From: Bacillota bacterium
GTDB lineage: Bacteria; Bacillota; Peptococcia; Peptococcales; Peptococcaceae
Assembly (NCBI GenBank): GCA_023443145.1
Contig: JAEZVS010000026.1
Location: 1-6,618 of the forward strand
DNA: 6,618 nucleotides
Reading direction: 5' to 3'
Below are positions 5,648 to 6,618 of the stretch, piece after piece. Position 1 is the first letter of the stretch, and each line of letters begins with the position of its first letter. Under the pieces are notes generated by a model. The model was not told the origin of the DNA, ran no database searches, and saw only the letters and a list, made by a program, of their open reading frames with translations. Both the position numbers and the translations under genes were made by a program.

Positions 5648-6618
5648 TTAATGTTGGTCAAAGGCGTCAAAGAGCTCGCGCAAGCGGGTGTCAAAAATTT
5701 GGCGTTGTTCTTTTTGGCGTATATCGTATTGATGAAGGGCGCGGTCCACTTTGCCGTCATCTGTAACGGTGAGGGCTTTCAGCACATCGCTGTTGTAAAA
5801 GGTATCACAATAATTGCCCAGGGCTTTTTGCAAACTTTTGACCATCTGGTAATGGCGTGCCATGGGATATTGTGCCACCGAGGCAAAGGCTTCATAAAGG
5901 TAGCGGTGGTGTTTGCATTTGACACGAAATTGGTGTAAAATCACCGGATCTTTTTCGTCACGCAGACGGCGGGCATTTTTCTTCAGTCGTTTCAAACCTT
6001 TAGACAGTTGCGGGTTGATGAGATCAGATAAAATATGGTGATCTTCAACCGTTGACAAGGCGATGAGCGACAAGCTGTAAGCTTCGGCATAGGCCTGATC
6101 ACAGTCAAAACTGCCCAGCAAAACGCTCAGATTCAAGGCTTCAGAGCTGCGCTCCGCCAAAATATCAGAAACGATGATCTCCAGCTGCCAATCTTTTGCT
6201 TCATGGATGGTTTCTAAGAGCACATCCACTTCGCGTAGATGGCCCAACTGACGCAAGAGCGCGCTATAGGCCTTTTGGGCTGCACGAAGAGCTTCTTTAT
6301 CGGCATGGGGTTTTAAGAAAGTAAGAAGCGCTTTTTGCCGGCGCAGTGCGATGCGCAGTTGATGTAAAGTGTCGGCATCTTCCATATCATCGAGAAGATG
6401 GTCTTTGAGAACCAGGATGTGGCGATGGCCTTTTAAGAGCAGCTCCTTCATGGCGACAGCCAGAGGCATATCCAAAGGTTCTAAGGCATCCAACTCCGTC
6501 AATTCTAAATGACCCATGCGAATGGCGCGGTACGGATTTTTTGCCTGCAGTACCAAAAACTCCAAGCTGCCTTTTTTTAGACGTGTGCGGCGATGCGAAA
6601 GGGATTCCACCCATTCGC
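5648..6618 (-). CDS. CHAD-domain protein, N-terminus beyond the window edge
   Basis: CHAD domains are all-helical, His- and Lys/Arg-rich domains that bind inorganic polyphosphate. Counting from the GTG at 6610, two repeats are seen. The first has HQLRIALRRQKALLTF (83-98) and LGHLREVDVLL (122-132). The second has HQFRVKCKHHRYLYEAF (226-242) and LQKALGNYCD (260-269). The conserved His and basic residues of both helical hairpins are present, so the binding surface looks intact. The frame stays open to the right edge (codons GAA TGG precede GTG 6610), with no ribosome site visible, so the gene very likely begins outside the window. The 60 or so residues before the CHAD domain could be the end of a CYTH (triphosphate tunnel metalloenzyme) domain, the usual fusion partner, but no CYTH motif is visible here. 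No signal peptide or membrane helix is seen in the visible part. The gene runs toward the 38-codon ORF, with 5 bases between stops. Confidence 0.85.
   Translation of the reverse strand, partial: EWVESLSHRRTRLKKGSLEFLVLQAKNPYRAIRMGHLELTELDALEPLDMPLAVAMKELLLKGHRHILVLKDHLLDDMEDADTLHQLRIALRRQKALLTFLKPHADKEALRAAQKAYSALLRQLGHLREVDVLLETIHEAKDWQLEIIVSDILAERSSEALNLSVLLGSFDCDQAYAEAYSLSLIALSTVEDHHILSDLINPQLSKGLKRLKKNARRLRDEKDPVILHQFRVKCKHHRYLYEAFASVAQYPMARHYQMVKSLQKALGNYCDTFYNSDVLKALTVTDDGKVDRALHQYDIRQKEQRQIFDTRLRELFDAFDQH

Overview
The window looks like a stretch of a low-to-mid GC Bacillota (Firmicutes) chromosome, probably Clostridia or Negativicutes. The evidence is the Shine-Dalgarno sites close to AAAGGA/AGGAGG, the MutX-like Nudix protein, a DUF4825 protein, the Mn-type CDF exporter architecture and compact hairpin terminators. 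Genus cannot be fixed from the sequence. No rRNA, tRNA, CRISPR array, insertion sequence or phage gene is visible.

Layout from left to right. (1) On the + strand, positions 102-431 encode a YbjQ/UPF0145 protein whose reading frame is broken by one in-frame TAG at codon 20. A hairpin follows, then a MutX-type 8-oxo-dGTP Nudix hydrolase (504-971). (2) A bidirectional terminator (971-1004) separates that pair from an 82-residue three-helix membrane protein on the - strand (1075-1323), which has its own promoter. (3) A strong hairpin (1490-1518) ends a - strand operon read from right to left: CDF cation exporter (5422-4250), membrane-anchored DUF4825 protein (4204-3713), then DNA topoisomerase III (3716-1524). 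The last two genes overlap by 4 bases. (4) A short divergent control region (about 5423-5525) holds a perfect 13-base palindrome and candidate promoters on both strands. On its + side lies an unrecognised 38-codon ORF for a single-helix membrane peptide (5526-5642). (5) A CHAD-domain protein on the - strand (5648 to the right edge) is cut off at its N-terminus.

The genes are mostly housekeeping: metal homeostasis (CDF), nucleotide-pool cleaning (MutX), DNA decatenation (TopB) and probable polyphosphate binding (CHAD). No large new system is evident. The points most worth a second look are the amber codon in ybjQ, the tiny membrane peptide divergent from the exporter, the palindrome between them, and the DUF4825 protein tied to topB by a 4-base overlap.
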